Shown here: positions 43,356 to 55,575 of the stretch, piece by piece
How positions within the stretch are numbered: the first letter of the stretch is position 1
Layout: the number at the start of each line of letters is the position of its first letter
Source of the DNA: Utricularia gibba
Taxonomy: Eukaryota; Streptophyta; Magnoliopsida; Lamiales; Lentibulariaceae
NCBI GenBank assembly: GCA_002189035.1
Contig: NEEC01000016.1
Location: 2,441,001-2,505,000 of the forward strand
Direction of reading: 5' to 3'
Length of the DNA: 64,000 nucleotides
Program-made: the position numbers and the translations under genes
Notes under the pieces: model-generated
Databases searched by the model: none
The model's input: only the letters and a program-made list of their open reading frames with translations
Told to the model about the DNA's origin: nothing

Positions 43356-46300
43356 TTATAAACGAAAAATTCCTAATGTCGTTGCAAAAATATAATTTTT
43401 ATATCAAATACATTCATAATCCCTAATCCTCACAAAATAAAAATTAAACACAAAATGTAAAGTGGAATTTAGGGTTGATCACGAGGATCAAGTGCTTGTT
43501 GTGTGTTTCAACAGATGCATGTTTACAGAATAAGCGTGGTACTTTTAGTCCAAGGTTAGACTAATAGTGATAGATAAGTTCAGTAACTAAAATCAAATCT
43601 AAACGTAGACAGTAAGTAACAAATACAAGTTCTAAATACAAAATAATACTAAGATGCCTCAAGGTGATGTAGGTGATGTAGGTGATGTGGTACTAAAGTC
43701 TTTAATTTAATTTGCAATGTTTCTATACTAACAATTACAAATAACCTAACTCTACCCAGGTCATTTTTCATGTTTTTGGTTAACATGCCTCTAATTTCAT
43801 CACCCATCCCACACTTAGGTCAACCCATGTGCAAATTATGTAAAACTAAGTCTACCCGACTCTATTGGTTCTATTCAAAACTAACACCTACTATTCCCAC
43901 CTTGATTTGTTGGTCTACCTCTAAATCAAACATCTGGGTTGCAAAACTATTCGTTCTCCCCTCTTAGTCCTACTCAAGGAATGATAGAAACGAAAGCTAA
44001 GACACATTGATCAATTCTCTTATGAACCCTAGCTCCCACATCACCATTTTACATTTTAAGGGATTCCTAAGATCTAGCCTGTCACGACCCATACTTGCCT
44101 TGCACGATATTGTCCACTTCGGGGACTCAACCCTCACGGTTTTACGTTCTCCTCTTCCGGGGAAAAGGCCTCATGCAAGATTAGCAGGATTCCTCTATTT
44201 AAGCACGTCCCCACCCCCGTCCGTAACCAATGTGGGATGCGTAACCATAACTAGGCCTGTGGCGCTACATACCTTCACCCCCTCTTAGACACTCAGAGTC
44301 CTCGCTAAGTGCCACCTCACCCCACCCTTGGCACGAGCCCGAGTTTGGCCCTAATACCAAATGTCACAACCCATACTTGCCTTGCACGATATTGTCCACT
44401 TCGGGCACTCAACCCTCACATTTTACTTTACTCTTTAGTTTTAACTTGTTCTACTTTATACTAAACTAGCCAATCAAATGTATCCAAGTGACAACCACTA
44501 AGTGCGTGACATGTGTCATCTCGCATGTGCACCACATGTCCTGTTGCAGGTGCACCACGTGTCTCTTGCATGTGTGCCACTTGTATGTCATGCATGTGGC
44601 ACGCAAAATAAGGAGGAAATGTAGATGAGAATATATATATATGATGGAATGTAAGGTTTCTTCATTTATTTTTGAAGGAAAGGTTATAGTGCCTTTAGTG
44701 AACGAAGCTTTAGAGTTGGTTTGGAATCTAAGGTGTTAAGGTAAGTGGCATGATTGCTTTTGAAGCTTTACTTATCTTTGAAATTGAATTGTGAAAAGTT
44801 ATGTGTCTATGTGATATTGGTGTTTAATTTCCATTACTCTCTTACCAAAATGTCAAGGCCCAAAATTTACACCTTATAATTTAGACCTTGATGCCATGTT
44901 CCCGAAAAGAAACATAAGGCCGTATTATCCTATCATCTTAAATTGATAGGGATATTGGATTAATTTAGGTTATATCATATAGTAAGAGGTGAACGCAAAA
45001 GAAGGTAATTCACATAACCATTATACAAAATGGTGGACATGACATGACTCCCAATACAAACTTAACGCTTCAAGAATTCACAAGGCAACCTAGAAACATA
45101 AGAACTAGTTTGGATGTGAGCTCTATTCTGAACAACCTAGTTAGGCCCGCAACCAAGAGACTCCAAAATGATTGGCAATGAGATCCTTTTTCCTACAACC
45201 TACAGCACCTGGTCCTGCCCTTTCCATTCATTACCTGGAATAATTAGCGGTCAAGGCACTGAATGCAATTCATTTAATCAATAAGACCATGTAGAACAAG
45301 TATGTATCCATTTAAAATAAAGGTTCATCAGAAAACAAGAATAATCAATAGCATTTGACATATTATGAGTCCATTAACTATGTGACCATTTACGTGCATG
45401 GTTGCACACCCTTGATCTTAGTAACTTTAGTCTGGCAACCTTAGAAGCCAAGATCAAGAATTTCCTTTTGGCTTTGGCCTTATGAAATCAATAAAGGGGT
45501 GCCACCCCCTTTACCAAGTCCATACGGTTGCAGCCCCTTTGCCATTTTTCCATTTCTCAACCTCATACCGTTTGGTGGCTAAAACTCCATAAAGAGTTGC
45601 CTTAAGCATGCTTGACATATAAGAGTGTGCATCCACAGCTCCCCATAAGTTTTCTACTTCAAAACATTGCATTTTAATCTCATAACACATAACGATACAC
45701 ATGAAAACCATGTCATATTTCATGAATATTTCCTTACTTTAAATTACTAAATAAAAATCATTTGGAAGCTAGGGAGCAGGGCTTTATTCAGTAATAGAAA
45801 TAGCAAAAATTCAAGCACCCAGATTGGTTACGGACGGGGGTGGGGACGTGCTTAAATAGAGGAATCCTACTAATCTTGCATGAGGCCTTTTCCCCGGAAG
45901 AGGAGAACGTAAAACCGTGAGGGTTGAGTGCCCGAAGCGGACAATATCGTGCAAGGCAAGTATGGGTCGTGACATAGCCAGTCATGTTCAAGAGATAAAG
46001 CATGCATAAATTTAAGAGAATATCTCAAACATTGCTAAACAAACAGTCATGGTCAAATATTTAGCAAGAAAAAGAAAACAAAGCACAATAGTTGTTTTGT
46101 TCACATTTGAGATTTTTGTTCTAAAAAATCATCTTCTTTTTCCTTCCTTCGTGTTCCTCCTCCCCTCCTTGGGTCTGGAGCGGTTCTCCTTCTTCCTCTC
46201 TCTCAAAAAATATCTTTACTTGTTTCTTTCCCATTTTTCAAAGTTAATACACTATTCCTGATATCTATATTGTTCTTGGCCTAAACCTACAACTGTTGGC

Positions 46301-46576
46301 GGCTGAATATCAATCATGCTTCCTCCTAGCGTCTTGTGTCCAGAGAATTATGCTTATAAACTAGCTAAATATGTGCATAATGTTGTTGTTAATACTTAGA
46401 AGAGCATTAGAAATCATAATATAGAATAAATCATCAATTTAGTCCATGTTATGCATAGAAATACAAATAACACTACAGTGAAAAAAAATATTAAAAATCA
46501 TAATCAAAATACCTAATTTTATCATGAAACATGTCAATTTTATAACCTAAAAACATTAATAAAATGTGTGTCATCA
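43356..46576. mobile_element. LTR G, family D-related solo LTR inside H3
   Basis: It starts TTATAAACGAAAAATTCC and ends TGTGTCATCA, with a perfect duplication TGTCC (43351-43355 and 46577-46581). Its first 400 bases resemble family D LTRs (GATCACGAGGATCAAGTGCTTG). Element F1 is nested in it. Confidence 0.82.
44080..45974. mobile_element. Element F1 with about 150-bp inverted ends, nested in LTR G
   Basis: The ends TGTCACGACCCATACTTGCC and its inverse are part of inverted repeats of about 150 bp (44080-44235 and 45822-45974). A perfect duplication TAGCC flanks them (44075-44079 and 45975-45979). A second, shorter copy of the end starts at 44363. Just before it, read on the minus strand, TGGTATTAGGGCC resembles an initiator-Met primer site. 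One reading is a minus-strand LTR (45974-44363) followed by a short internal part and a truncated second LTR. The core 44430-45770 recurs, inverted, at 56340-60240. Confidence 0.7.
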
Positions 46577-47524
46577 TGTCCGCATAAGACAAGTCAGTAT
46601 TCTGTCCCATAAGTTCTGATTGCACCGAAGATGTGTCCACATGTCGGCCACGTCTTCTGTGAATTTTCTCTTTCTAGATGCACCTACGAAGCTGATGGAA
46701 TTATCCCCATTAGCCCGATCCTTCTCGAAGATCTCCCTCCAATGTGTGTAATGCGGCCAAGACTTATGTGTAAGCATGTACAACCTCGGAATATGCTGCA
46801 ACAATCACATGATTAATACATGGAAATGAATTCTTCAAATATGAGAACGATGCACACCTATTCAATCTTCTTCTAGACATCGTCAATGGCATCCACCGTG
46901 TTGGTTGCCTCATTGAAACTGGTGCCCGACTTGGCTAAGAAATCAATAAGCACATAATACTCTCGTTTCCAAGTATGTACCTTTTGGAACTGCACCGATG
47001 TCAATTTTGGGACAAAGGTTCACGAACACTGAATGGACCGCTTGGTGATGCCTGCCTCTGAAACCATTTTAAATTATCCACCCATCTTTACTTCACACCA
47101 TAGATGAGATCCTTCTCCTCCTCGTGCTTCTGAGTTTGCTTGGTTTTCTTACTAGAATCTACAAATGGGCTTGCTATATCCATGAATGGAGAAAACAAGG
47201 AAGAAACAAGGGAAAATGTGTAGAGTAGATTGTTTATTTTTGGAGACAAAAGTATTGGTCGGTGGGAGTATGAGGAGAAAAGGGAAACCAAATTATTTCA
47301 CAAATTACATTTTTAATGAAGCAGGGTATATCAGTCATTTTATACATAAATTCATACAATACCTGATTTTTATCCCACATACCAAACACATTGTGACCCA
47401 TAACTCAAATAACTTATATCTACTAACCAAACAAGAATGACCTTCTAATCGAACAAAAAAGGTTTATATAAACCCAAATAAACTAAACCCATATTAAATC
47501 TCTACCCACATATCAAATGTGTCC

Positions 47525-50134
47525 TAATGGTTCTCAAACAAGTTGACAATGCAATATTTCCATATCCCCACAAATACATGGTTCATAAAAAAGATTCAAC
47601 CTTAATGAAAGAAGGTGAGATGAAGACTTTTCTTGAAGTACTTGTACAAGCACCTAGTGTAACATCATTTATGCATGATTTTCACATTGTTGAAGCACCA
47701 TTGAATGAAGACCATATGATTGAGAGTATTACAAAGCTCTAATTGAGTAATTCTTATTTTCTATTTCATTATGCTTGTTCGGAAGACTTCATTACTATTT
47801 GAGAGTTTGCATTAGACTATGTTTTAATTTATAAGCATGTTCTCTAGTAACTATAACTGATGATTACAATGATTGATATAAAGTAGGTAATTATCATTTT
47901 TCTTATATTACTTTTATTCTGGTAATTGTTATAGATAATTAATGTACACTTTATAGGCATTTATACTTTTTATAATAGTGATAGTTAGTTATTTATTTAC
48001 GATAGCATTTTTTTTTCTTAAAAAATTTTAATTTTTTTATTCTTATGCATGTGTTTATACAAAAATGTAAAACAAAAAAATTTTGAATTTTAATATAATA
48101 TTTACAAAAAAAATATAATTTATTTCGTATAATTGTTCAATTTTTAAATATTATTAATAAATTGTATTGTTTTTAAACAAGAAATATCAAAATAAAAAAG
48201 TTAAATAAAAACCATCTTTATGTTATTTTATTTATTATTTATAAAAGAATGTATACCGTATTTTGATATTTCATTTTCTTTTAATTATTTTTTTTCTTTT
48301 ATTATTTAATTGTATATATTTTATGAACAAATAATATCCAAACAAAAATGTAAATTATAAAATATTTGAGTGATTTTTTATATTATATTTAAAAAATAAT
48401 ATAATTATTTTTATTTTTTAATTCGATATAATTATTGAATTGCAAAGAAAAGTATTTTAATGATATTTATTATAATGTTTGTAAATGGAATATAATGTAT
48501 TTTTTATTTTTTTGTAAATAATATAATTATTAAATGGTTAAAATAGTAGACCAAAAAGAAATTGAAAAATGGAAAATAAAATAGTAGAATAGGTGGTTGT
48601 GATACACAATGAAGATAAGATGCACATTGTGAATGGTTTTGAAATGAGGTATTTTATAGTGGATGGTTTTAGTAAAAACTCCTTACTCCCCTCCTCTCTG
48701 ACCATTTTGAGATTAGAATGGTTTCACTGTTCACTCTTCAACACAGACTCAAACCCGACAAAATACAATAATAATAGCCCACTGGACTGGACGAGCATCC
48801 GAACACACACGGAGGGGAATTGACTTTTTTTCATCTCCTAAGTCCAAACAAAAATAGCTGGCCGGCAGCGTTGGGTTTGACCACTGGATCCACACAAAAA
48901 GATGGGTGGCTACGTCGGTGACAGGTACTGCACATCCAATGGACGCAGCCATAGCTCTCTCGCCCATCATTTTCCCAAGCCCCTCATGGAACCCGCTCAC
49001 ACCCAATACCATCACAGCAAACAATGGTACTGGCATTCTCAAACTCCATGACCAAGTTCCTGATTCACTGTTCAATAGGTAACCATAAGAAATGCACATT
49101 GCAATTGGTGGTAACCCACCCGCCACTGAAACACCACCTGCCCAACACCACCTTGTCAAAAAGGCTATCAGAAGTCTCCATTGGAAGCTCGGCTTATCAT
49201 AAAGGGAGATGCCTACTTTACTTATAAATCACACCATGTGGTTTTACATCAAAAATTTGTTGAGCTCCTAGATATCAAGATGTTCAAGAGTTGATCTCTT
49301 CATTGAAAGAAAATATTGCCACTTGGTAAGTAACGAGTGAGAAACAACCGACAAAAAAAACTTGTTGGGTTCACCCATCTCAAAGTATGAACCAGACTTT
49401 CAAGAGTTGTTCTCTTCATTGATTTTGGTTCTAGAGATTCACATCGTCAACTCCTACCTGTGCAGCACAATAACAGACATCTGGCTTCATAATACACGAC
49501 ATACATGAGTGATAAGCTGTTGGATATGCAGCTTGCCTTGATGGGTTGCTTATGTTCCAGTCAAAAAAAGGTACTACTACAACTAGTACATACAAGCATT
49601 CCCACCAGCTAAACTACGAACAAACATGTGAAATTGGTAAAGCCAAGCCTACGCTACCAGACCACTTGAATCATAAAAATATAAAAACAAACAGCATCAA
49701 GTTTAGGACTAGTCACAGTGTGTTCATTCATCCATTGATTCATCAGATATATCCCACGGTTCAACACACTTACCCTTATCTTAATTTTGTAATCCCAAGT
49801 GCAAGAATTTCGTTTTAAATCAGTCGACGATCATTCATCACGTATGCATCCAGCCATATGCACAAAAGCGTTGACACGATGATTTTATTTGCCTGTCGAT
49901 GCGGTTTAGCAAAAAAGGCATTGGCCTGGCCGATGGTGTGCTAAAACAATATATAATAATTCTTTTAAAGGAAACCAAGGTGAGTTCAAACAATTGAACG
50001 ACACTTCGCCAGGGCAGGGCAGGAAGCATATTCAAGAAGATGATTCTGTGTCATACCTGTGGCTTCCTGTGCATTGAGTAAATATGGGTGTCTCGTTTCC
50101 ATCATCTATGGCCCTTCTCAGATGATCAATTTCA
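47525..50134. other. Intergenic DNA, very AT-rich at 47840-48600
   Basis: No gene or known element is recognised. 47840-48600 is extremely AT-rich with homopolymer runs. 48600-49820 has average composition and no family motif. 49820-50134 should contain the 3' UTR of the FLA4-like gene. Confidence 0.45.
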
Positions 50135-51358
50135 TCAACATAGCGAAAAGATTATTGCTATACACAAGAACCCCAAAGATAATCGAACTCCTCCAGTTCC
50201 ATGAATGACAAGCCGGGGAACTTCAGACGTGTGCCTAGGTAACCAAATAGAGTTATCCGGCGCCAAGGCTGAATCCGGCGGGGCTGCTCCTGGGATGAGA
50301 TCGTCCACCTCAATAGGATTGTTTCCGAACAGCTCTCTTGGAAGCAAAACTTTCGATACCCCGAAGATTGCCACAGGATTTTGATCGAAAGCAGTTTGCG
50401 TCACTGACGCCAGAACTATGCCGGTGTTGATTCCTACCGACCCATTGACTCGGGAAATGTTCAGGGTGAAACTGCCCGCTCCCCTTTGCTCTGTTGCAAG
50501 CGTGGGCTGTACGGGATTTACAATCGACTGTAGAGAGCCCAACGGGTAGTATGAATGAAGGACGTGAAATCTTAGTACCACCGCCTTTACGTCTGCCGGC
50601 AGCGACTGGAATTTAACAGACGACGGCAGATCCGCGAACGCCTCATCGGTGGGAATGAACATTGTGATTCCGGCGCCGCCCTCGTCGGCCTCAAATTCGG
50701 AAACCACTCCCGAGGCAAGTAGCATAGCTGCAGCCACATTGAAATCGTGACCATCGATTAGCGCTTTAGTGATGTTAAGCCCTAGTGGGGGGCGAGTTTC
50801 GGATGTCATCAGATCGAGTACGTAAGGGATTAGCAGGGAATCTAGAGACATGATGGACACGTTGTACGGAAGGGTTTCAATTTGGGAGAGAAGAGTGGCG
50901 TTGGAAGCCGGGGAATGGAATGTGACGGCCCCAGAGGAGGAATCGAAGGTAATGTTAACGGTGCCGGAGTTAGCGGCTGCGCGCCCGGTAGTTTGAAAGA
51001 GGGTAGTGACGAGTTTCCCCGTCGGAGGGAAGCGACGAAGATCGGAAAAGGAGAGATACTCAAGCAGGACATGGTAGCGGAGGACGTCAGCGAGATCAAC
51101 GGAGGGGTGCAGGGACGCGGTGGTTGCGCGGAGGTAGGCATCGGGGACAGCGAGAATGGTGAGGGAAGATCGAGAGGCAAGATCTGCGGCGACAGCGGTG
51201 GAGGAGAGGAGGGCGGAGAAGTCGGAGAGGGCGGAATGGCCGGACAAGAGACGGGTGACGTCGATTGAGGAAACCAAGGAAAAGAGAAAAGGTAAATAGA
51301 GTAAAAATGTAGGTGCAAAACGGGGAACCCGGACTGGGTAAGCCATGGCTGGCATCAA
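50135..51358 (-). CDS. FLA4: Fasciclin-like arabinogalactan protein, FLA4/SOS5 type
   Basis: Cell-surface glycoprotein that in Arabidopsis supports cell-wall integrity and root growth. It is an intronless frame of up to 407 residues. A hydrophobic signal peptide ends near residue 31 (LFSLVSS). The first fasciclin domain spans about 32-185 (SLTILAVPDAYL, RYHVLLEYLSFSDLRR). The second spans about 195-345 (ITMFIPTDEAFADLP, RFHVLHSYYPLGSL, AFDQNPVAIFGVSKVLLP). A hydrophobic C-terminus (LGFLCIAIIFSLC) fits GPI anchoring. Three Met codons (51358, 51355, 51346) are possible starts; MAYPVRVPRF at 51346 is equally good. The linker between the fasciclin domains is short and has few Pro, unlike the proline-rich, glycosylated linker I remember in Arabidopsis FLA4. 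A long open frame on the opposite strand is a shadow. Confidence 0.92.
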   Translation of the reverse strand: MMPAMAYPVRVPRFAPTFLLYLPFLFSLVSSIDVTRLLSGHSALSDFSALLSSTAVAADLASRSSLTILAVPDAYLRATTASLHPSVDLADVLRYHVLLEYLSFSDLRRFPPTGKLVTTLFQTTGRAAANSGTVNITFDSSSGAVTFHSPASNATLLSQIETLPYNVSIMSLDSLLIPYVLDLMTSETRPPLGLNITKALIDGHDFNVAAAMLLASGVVSEFEADEGGAGITMFIPTDEAFADLPSSVKFQSLPADVKAVVLRFHVLHSYYPLGSLQSIVNPVQPTLATEQRGAGSFTLNISRVNGSVGINTGIVLASVTQTAFDQNPVAIFGVSKVLLPRELFGNNPIEVDDLIPGAAPPDSALAPDNSIWLPRHTSEVPRLVIHGTGGVRLSLGFLCIAIIFSLC

Positions 51359-52127
51359 GGGCCTGCTTGCTTGTTTTCTACCTCACCTCTGCTCTGTTGC
51401 GAACTCCGCACTGAAGCCAGTGGTGTGACGAAGAAGGGGGTGAGGAGTCATGAGGCGAGGCGAGGTGAGAGTGGGAACGCCGTACTCGTGCCATTTCTAT
51501 TTCTTAGCCATTTCCATCAATATAATATTCAAATTAATTTTTTAAAAAAGGATTGAGCCTAGTGATGAGTATGGAAGCACAATGGAGATGAAGACATAAA
51601 ACCAGCGATACTCTTACAATGTTGTTGTTGCGTGTCATGTCTTCAAAAAATTTTAATTATATAAACATAAAACACAATTAAGCATAATATAAGTATCTAT
51701 CATAAAGAGTTGAGTTTTGTGAAATATGTTTTGTTCTCAAAACATGTTCTAACCTATTTTTCAAAAAATAACTTCTACTTCTTAAGAATTAGAAGTTAAA
51801 AAAAGAAGTAGAAAGTAAAATTTATTTTGTAAAAAGTTATAAATGATGTTTCAATTCTTGTATTGATTTTTTATTGTCATTTTTATGTCAAGTTTCAAAT
51901 TTATCCTTCTATTAAAAATAAATTATCATTTTTATCCATTTATAAAATAAGATCAATATTGATGATATAAAAATTAAATGAGAATAACAATATCATTAAT
52001 TTAAATAAATCATACAATATGAAATACATAAATATATTGAACTGGACAATAAACGAATACAAATAAATTTTTTATTTAAATAGAAATCACAATCGAAACA
52101 CATTAGTTACAATGAACATTTTTTATT

Positions 52128-53312
52128 TTATGAGCTAGTTTGACCATGGTAGATCCTCCATAGATCATTACAGATTGAGTTTCTCAACTCATCCATAGAA
52201 GACTCATTTAGACCTTTACTTGCAACTTCGTCATCACTAGGAAGATGAGGTTTTTTGTTATATTGATCTAAAGTTGCACCATCAACATCAGCATCAACTC
52301 CACACAATCTGTTATGAGGAAAATCATTCACCATATGAAATCTGTTTTTCCATACTCCGAAGGTTTGCTCAATACAGTTGCGTAGTGACAAGTGTTTATA
52401 ATTGAAAAGTTCTTGTGCAGTTCTAAAACTACGGGCACATTGAAAATCAGGTAAATAATACTATTGGTTGCAGAATGGGTACATGTAACCTTTTGGTATT
52501 AGAGAATCCTGAATCTACTAAGTAGCACTTACCAAGTGGTGGTTTTGGAAAATTGCAACAATCATCCCCTAAGCCATAGCATAACAGCCTACTGTCATGA
52601 CACATGTCTTCATTTCCAATCAGTACACAAAAAAAAAAAACACATGTTAAAATTGCAAACAACAGAATATTTTGGGTTCATTCTCCCTTATGTCCAATAA
52701 AACGGATGCAATCAATAGCAAGAACTGAGGCTCTAACATATGTACCATCAATTGCACCAATACAGTCTTTAGAAAAAGGATAATAATTATCATTTGATTG
52801 ATTATATGGATTAATTGTAGGATATGCATTTGGAGGCTGAACCCATACACGGGACAGGACATTCAGATTAAGGCTTGTACTACGTTATTGAAAGCTTTGT
52901 GGATGGTATCAGCCCCACGCTGGAAAAACTCTTGCAAAGAACGATTTGTTTCTCGATGTCCGACTACATTAAGGAACATGGCTACTTCTTCTTCAACAGC
53001 AACTTGTGATCTTCTCTTTAGACCATAATCATTCACAAGTAGATGACAAAGTTGAAGAAAAGTGGGAGTGTTCATCCATAAAGAGTTGTATGCCCTACAG
53101 TCATGGCCATTAAGCATATCGAAAAGCCATGAACAACCACTAATTGGTCGATTATTGAAAGGTTGTTTCACCATATAGCACTCGTGGTAGGCGCCTACTA
53201 CTCCTACAGCTTGACATGTTTGATGCAATGCATGTTTGTCATCATCGGAATCAGTACTCACTTCTGAAGAATGAGGAGAATTATCCGATGAAGACATGAT
53301 TGAAGAATGCAA
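52128..53312 (-). pseudogene. PIF/Harbinger transposase (H4)
   Basis: The first frame (53312-52863) begins MHSSIMSSSDN and includes LQLCHLLVNDYGLKRRSQVA and EEEVAMFLNVVGHRETNRSL. The catalytic core is at about 52790-52700 (CIGAIDGTYVRASV). PKPPLGKCYLVDSGFSNTK lies near 52540, and a C-terminal core from 52391 contains LRNCIEQTFGVWKNRF. The protein ends WRIYHGQTSS. Introns could explain some frame changes between the parts, but frame breaks near 52680 and 52470 suggest it is damaged. Confidence 0.8.
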
Positions 53313-53334
53313 CCACTAAATATGAATATTTATA

Positions 53335-53580
53335 GTGACACGAAAGTGAAAATAAAGGCCACAAAGAAGTGGAAAATAAAGTCACGAGACAGTGGAAAAA
53401 AAGTCACGAGCTAGTGGAAAATAAAGTCATGAGATAGTGGAAAATAAGGTCACGAGATAGTGGAAAATAAAGTCACAAGATAATGAAAAATAAAGCAATA
53501 AGATAGTGGAATAAAGTCACAAGAAAGTGGAAATAAGTTCACTAGAAAGTGGGGATAATATCACAAAAAAGTAAAGACAA
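53335..53580. repeat. Minisatellite of about 23-bp units
   Basis: About ten to eleven tandem copies of AGTGGAAAATAAAGTCACGAGAT with increasing divergence toward the right. It starts only about 20 bases upstream of the H4 transposase ATG. Confidence 0.85.
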
Positions 53581-53759
53581 TTTCACAAAACAAAAAAAAT
53601 AAAGTCCTAAGATAGAGGAATTATCTTCATAAAAAAGAAGAAATAAAAGTAACAATGTAGAAAACTCATAACAAAGTAGACATGTCACATTAGTCCTAAG
53701 TTACAATAACATCAAATCTTATGTGGCGAACTAGCAGCTCAAGGATTAGGAAGTGCTCA

Positions 53760-54760
53760 TGTGACTCTTCAAATATGTTATGCATTTATCATCAATGTCA
53801 ATGGTTAAGAAAATATGACGTTCAATTGTCTTGGCGAAGAGGTGCTATCCCTTGCACCATAAAGTATTACCACCAATGATCCCCTTGGTATTATCCAATA
53901 TCTTAACACACTCTTCTACAAGCCATAGATCATTCTTCATTAACTAACGTCCATTATCTTCAGTAATCTGCTTGATCGAATTCACAATAATGTTTGAGTT
54001 ACTTCCTTTTCCACTCTTTCGTTTCCTTGGTTGTTCTTCTCATAGACTATTACCAAATATACGACTAGCACTTTCACCTAAAGTTGGTGTTCCAAAATCA
54101 TTAACCACAGGTTCATATGTCCAATCAAAGGTGTTATCCTCCATCTTAGGGACACATTCAACTTCATCATCCATCCCCCCTGTTAGAAATCCAGAGCTTG
54201 GTGTGTAGCTATATTGACCAATCGTAATGATACCACGAAGAGTTCTTCCATGAGTTCTTTGTGTGGTGGCGATCCATCACAAAATTTTTCAGCTTGCTTA
54301 TTCTTCTACAAGTAAGAAACCCAAAAAGCAAAAGCCAAATAATCACCATAGAAGATATCAAATACTATTAAAACCAATAATGTATATCATTAAAATAGAA
54401 TAAATAAACTTAAAGAATAAATTACCACAATCCTTTTTGCCCATCATTCATCATTAGCAAGCATCGTGTTTTTTGTCATATCCCAACCTACATCAGTCCA
54501 ATTCACAAGTCAAATCCACAATGTCCATAATGCTCGAAGATCATACCACTTATTCTTGATTGTTTCATTGAATACTCATCTCTAGTTTGACTAATTAGTT
54601 TATTAAGAATATTCAACCTATCGATCTTGTTGAATGAGGTAGTAGGTCGATTCCCACCATGAACCTCAGTCATGCAAATCTCGAGAAATAAAAAAACCCA
54701 TCCAAGAATCTGCTCTCATTTTGCACCACCTTTTTGGTTAGTTTCATTACCTCCAACACT
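53760..54760 (-). pseudogene. Harbinger ORF1 of H4, Myb/SANT-like
   Basis: On the minus strand, NWTDVGWDMTKNTMLANDE near 54500-54440, a stop, and WAKRIV resemble the Myb/SANT-like domain of Harbinger ORF1 proteins. After a likely intron come MEELF and YSYTPSSGFLTGGMDDEVE near 54250-54170, then FGTPTLGESAS. Stops and shifts interrupt it. Confidence 0.6.
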
Positions 54761-55575
54761 ATTTTTCCCTTGTCCATTACTATGTCACAAAGTCAAAAAA
54801 AAGTAAAAAAAATAAAGAAATATACTAGAATAAGTTGAAGACATATCTATATTAATGGAGTAAAGAAAAATAGACCATTAAGCATGAAAAATTACAGCAA
54901 CGTTAACCGTAGAGCAAGTCATAAATTAATATCTCACAATGTAAAATCTCAACCCAAATTTTTTTTTTTTGAGCAAAATAGTGCAACATATATAATACAA
55001 CAAGTTTCCAATCCAAACTTAGCTATTAAATGCAACAAAAGTAACAGCAACTCAGGCACAACATTAAATACAATTTTTTTTAAAAAAGCTGAGCCACAAT
55101 TCACAGCTTTCTCTCTAGCTTGGTTAAAAAGCAAGGATCCAATGCAAACCCAGATTACGATCAAAAAAATGAAACAAAACTAGAGTAATAAAAAAAACCT
55201 GTTACCTTTGGAATTTCGAAGAACCTCCAACAAATGTCACTCCTAAAAAGCCCGTTGTTCAATCCTGGAGATTGAAATCACAGTTGGCTATGAAATTCCT
55301 AAACCTTAAAGTATTGTCGAAGGGAAGAGAATTATTGGAAATAGGATGAAATATTGAATATATTTTTGTAATGAAGGATAAATTTATAAATTTACAATGA
55401 GAAGTAAAAATAAAAAGTAAGAAATAACTCAAAGTTACTTCTCATATCTAATATATTTTGTAGAAATAGTTAAAAAGTAATAAGCAGTAAGTAAAATCCT
55501 GTATTTTTCTGATTTATTTGTACTTCTACTTTTTTGAGAAGTAGAAGTAAAAAAAAAGTAGTTTAGAACATGGCC

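Larger units (their letters stand above)
42960..47200 (-). pseudogene. Harbinger ORF1 (H3), split by LTR G
   Basis: The N-terminal Myb/SANT part lies near 47200-47090 (KKTKQTQKHEEEKDLIYGVK) and the middle at 46804-46582 (HYTHWREIFEKDRANGD). The C-terminal part lies at 43355-42960 (MEALNVQTYAMLC, FVRGMPL, RLDYFLASIDYEKELIV). At the LTR G seam the two sides join in frame (LSYADT then SNDPFGG), matching SYADTPCDPIG in H1. Other frame breaks remain. Confidence 0.8.
42508..47524. mobile_element. PIF/Harbinger remnant H3 (left part missing)
   Basis: The right end, read inward, is GGACACATTTGATATGTGGG (47524 backwards) followed outside by TAA, like the ends of H1 and H2. It keeps ORF1 (-) and, at 42510-42740, a CACCGCATGTGCG...GTGGTGC hairpin region like the H2 tandem repeat. 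Transposase and left end are absent. LTR G (43356-46576) interrupts ORF1. Confidence 0.7.
51738..55575 (-). mobile_element. PIF/Harbinger transposon H4, divergent family
   Basis: The right end (55575 inward) reads GGCCATGTTCTAAACTAC and is followed outside by TAA. The left end near 51738 reads AACATGTTCTAACCTA, with the first bases degraded. Subterminal regions on both sides share CTTCTACTTCT. ORF1 and transposase are both on the minus strand, ORF1 upstream, unlike the convergent order of H1 and H2. It is not a close relative of those elements and carries no phosphatase cargo. Confidence 0.75.

Noticed and set aside
47527-47742. 71-residue frame right of H3
   Set aside because: No family resemblance; flanked by AT-rich DNA; could be a fragment but cannot be supported.
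50882-51268. 128-residue Gly-rich open frame opposite the FLA4 gene
   Set aside because: Shadow of a GC-rich coding sequence on the other strand; low complexity.
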